DNA of 64,000 nucleotides from Rhabditoides inermis. Its lineage: Eukaryota; Nematoda; Chromadorea; Rhabditida; Rhabditidae. The notes beneath the pieces are model-generated. The model was not told the DNA's origin. It saw only the letters and a program-made list of their open reading frames with translations, and ran no database searches. The DNA lies in NCBI GenBank assembly GCA_963966185.1, contig CAWZYM010000307.1:250001-314000 (forward strand). Reading direction: 5' to 3'. Positions 62,189-64,000 of the stretch are shown here, one piece after another. Numbering within the stretch: position 1 is the first letter of the stretch; each line of letters begins with the position of its first letter. The position numbers were made by a program, and so were the translations under genes.

Positions 62189-62294
62189 CTCTTTCACCCC
62201 TCTTTCTCCTGCGTGCACCCTCATTACTCCCTCGTTTTGCCTCCGACACCTCTCCCTCATCCTCGAAAAAGGTCCGTCTTAGTCAGTAGCTAGT
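60509..62294 (+). repeat. Array unit 30 (last), P3, body B with internal deletion (1786 bp)
   Basis: The P3 leader has TATATAT at 60543-60549 and joins a B body. Relative to the 15449 unit, 197 bp are missing at the 61332/61333 junction (GACTGTCG joined to TTTGTAGTCATCC). It has two CT tracts (about 61996-62037 and 62150-62181). It ends with the intact boundary block AGTCAGTAGCTAGT, after which the array stops. Confidence 0.95.
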
Positions 62295-63118
62295 CCAAGC
62301 GAGCATATCAGAAAAATCATTCAGAAAACATCTTCACGAGTCGGTGTATTACGAATGGCCTTCCAACGGAATGAGTCGTTGTTTTTAAACTTCTATAAAT
62401 ATAAAATACGACCAGTTCTCGAGTACGGTAGTGAGGTGCTTCTTGCACTTAACGTAACTCAAACTAACGAATTAGAAGCTGTGCAAAGATCCTTCACTAG
62501 AATGCTTGCCCCGAAACTGTCATATCATTGTCGACTGAAACAATTGGAGCTTGACACACTGTGGACTCGCAGAACTTTGTCAGATTTGCGCCTTGTTCAT
62601 AGCTATCTGTATGGTTTCGTAAACGCTCCTAATCCCTTCATGCTTGCAAATTCAAGATCGTCATCATTGCGTTCGAATGGCTTGAAATTACAGAGTATCT
62701 CCAAGACCACCCTTAGCCAGAGTTTTATCACACATCGAGTAGTGAAATACTGGAATCTCTTAGATTCAAATACAGTATGCCAATTTAAAAAGACGGACTT
62801 CAGAGTACGACTAATGTCTTTTTTCACAAATAACTTCTCTCGTTTTACTGTAGATGACCCCACCCGTATATAAATTGATTGCTCTCAGGCGACTAGGTAG
62901 CCCGAGTTTGATTCCTTTCTGTTCTGGACGGTTGAAGTAGTTTCTGTGTCTGTGTTTGAGATGACAACCCATTCTATGCGCTCGTATGGGTGCCAATGGG
63001 GTCTGTCACAGTCTTCACTTTGTCCCTACTCACGGGTCTGACCGTTAGTTTGTTGGATGCTGTGTGTTGTGATTTTGTGATTTCTGATTATGAATAAATA
63101 CATTATTATATTATACTA
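62295..63118 (+). mobile_element. 5'-truncated non-LTR retrotransposon (LINE) 3' end
   Basis: This is the C-terminal part of a reverse-transcriptase reading frame (to 62873) plus a roughly 245-bp 3' UTR ending in GAATAAATACATTATTATATTATAC. A coding fragment open from its first base, with no RT catalytic core, is the normal form of a 5'-truncated LINE copy. It begins directly at the array's last boundary block. Confidence 0.75.
62298..62873 (+). pseudogene. LINE ORF2 C-terminal fragment (post-RT region)
   Basis: The open frame runs from the array edge to TAA at 62871-62873, with an internal ATG at 62355. It shows the family pattern downstream of the RT domain in CR1/L2/Jockey-type elements: YKYKIRPVLEYGSEV, then ELEAVQRSFTRML, then RLKQLELDTLWTRRTLSDL, and later KYWNLLDSNTV and FRVRLMSFF. 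The catalytic FADD-type motif and the endonuclease lie upstream and are absent, so it cannot encode a working enzyme. The reading frame is undamaged, suggesting a young insertion. Confidence 0.75.
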
Positions 63119-63377
63119 TCGTAAAAGACCTCTGCTTGTGCCAAAATCACCTAATCCATCAAAAAGCAATCCACTTTATATTTCAAAAACAAAAACAAAT
63201 TAAAAGCGCCATTTTCACATGTTAATATATGTCTTTTCATTACTCAGAAATATATCTCACATTATATTTTAAGATGATCAATTTGGCAACAAATAGACAT
63301 TGCAACATGTTACATGTACGTATTTGACGTCCGTGTCACTAGCTTTTCTCACTTGCTTCCTAGCACTGCAATCATCC

Positions 63378-63423
63378 ATTCTCTCTCTTTCTTTCCTCTC
63401 TCTTTCTCTCTTTCTTCTCTCTT

Positions 63424-63470
<47 letters not shown>
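63378..63470 (+). repeat. CT-rich microsatellite in the right flank
   Basis: Interrupted CTCTCTTT followed by a pure (CT)n run of about 40 bp. It resembles the array CT tracts but lacks their flanking sequence. Confidence 0.9.
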
Positions 63471-63475
<5 letters not shown>

Positions 63476-63890
63476 CCCACTTCTCGCACGCATTTCTCAC
63501 CCAGTGAAATACAAACAAAAACACAAGAAACGCAGGTATGAAAGATATAAAATGGTTTCAAGTAATCTATCGAATACAAGCGAAAGGACATGCAGCTTTA
63601 TAACATTTATATGAAACTGAAATAAAACAGAAGCATGCAAAAGCCAACAGCCAAACACATCACAAATCATATCACCGAAACACAATACACTCTCTAATTA
63701 ATAAACTCATAAGTGAAGGAACAACAAAACTCGTATGAGCAAATGTAATAATGCAATTCTCATAAGATGTTAATCTCCACCCGTGTTCCTATCCTCTTTT
63801 CTCTTTTTCTCTATGCCATCCACCAACACTCGACAGTAGCCACAGCAGATCCATTCTCAGAGCCACCAACAGCGAACAAGGCCTGAACAA

Positions 63891-64000
63891 TCTCCCTCTC
63901 TTTCTTTCTCTCTCTCTCTCTCCTCCCTTCTCTTTCTTTCCCTCTCCTCTCCTCTCTCCCCCTCTCCCCCCCCCTCTCTCTCTCTCCTTCTCTCTCTCTC
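63891..64000 (+). repeat. CT/CCT-rich low-complexity tract at the right edge
   Basis: A polypyrimidine tract with CTCTTT, CTCC and C-runs continues to the end of the window. Confidence 0.9.

Larger units (their letters stand above)
63119..64000. other. Apparently unique right flank, no gene recognised
   Basis: The base composition becomes AT-richer and nothing matches the array units. Open frames here are short or driven by CT tracts. I see no gene, RNA or repeat other than the microsatellites listed separately. Confidence 0.6.

Noticed and set aside
1..62294. Ribosomal DNA, 5S or snRNA gene array
   Set aside because: The unit contains no recognisable rRNA, 5S, U-snRNA or tRNA sequence.
1..62294. 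LTR retrotransposon in tandem
   Set aside because: No TG...CA termini, primer-binding site, polypurine tract in position, or gag/pol frames.
63300..63614. 104-codon frame in the right flank
   Set aside because: It is driven by the CT microsatellite; no domain or conserved composition.

Overview
This window is almost entirely a head-to-tail tandem array of a roughly 2-kb non-coding repeat unit from a eukaryotic genome, most likely an invertebrate animal. Three things point to an animal. There is a gene with many 41-66 bp GT-AG introns. There is a 5'-truncated fragment of a CR1/L2/Jockey-like LINE. There are no bacterial-style operons. I cannot place the species.

Positions 1-62294 hold 30 units (two incomplete), all in the same orientation. 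I set the unit boundary after a conserved 3' end (ending AGTCAGTAGCTAGT, preceded by GAAAAAGGTCCGTCTT) and before a TATA-containing 5' end. Units differ in their 5' leader (P1, P2, P3, all with TATATAT or TATATATA 31-39 bp in) and in their body. Body A is the common, nearly identical form (2031-2037 bp, differing mainly in CT-dinucleotide count). Body B is about 1.94 kb. Body C is about 2.56 kb and looks ancestral. Body D is divergent (1901 and 2197 bp). Several units are mosaics (A 5' half with B 3' half; C with B). A and B look like independent deletion derivatives of a C-like ancestor, and C itself carries a decayed internal second copy of part of the unit.

The array is interrupted once, at 49317-51842, by non-repeat DNA. 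There I can assemble by hand a + strand gene of 12 exons plus a last exon supplied by the next repeat unit. It reads through about 595 codons with no internal stop. The predicted protein has a hydrophobic N-terminus, two tandem diverged copies of a roughly 150-residue domain whose intron phases match copy for copy, and a Ser/Thr-Pro-rich acidic/basic tail. I do not recognise the family. This is the most interesting object in the window.

The array ends at 62294, abutting the LINE fragment (62295-about 63118). The remaining sequence to 64000 is AT-richer and apparently unique, with CT microsatellites. No rRNA, tRNA or CRISPR was recognised. The short reading frames inside the repeat units are mostly low-complexity artefacts; one 33-codon frame is noted as a weak possibility.
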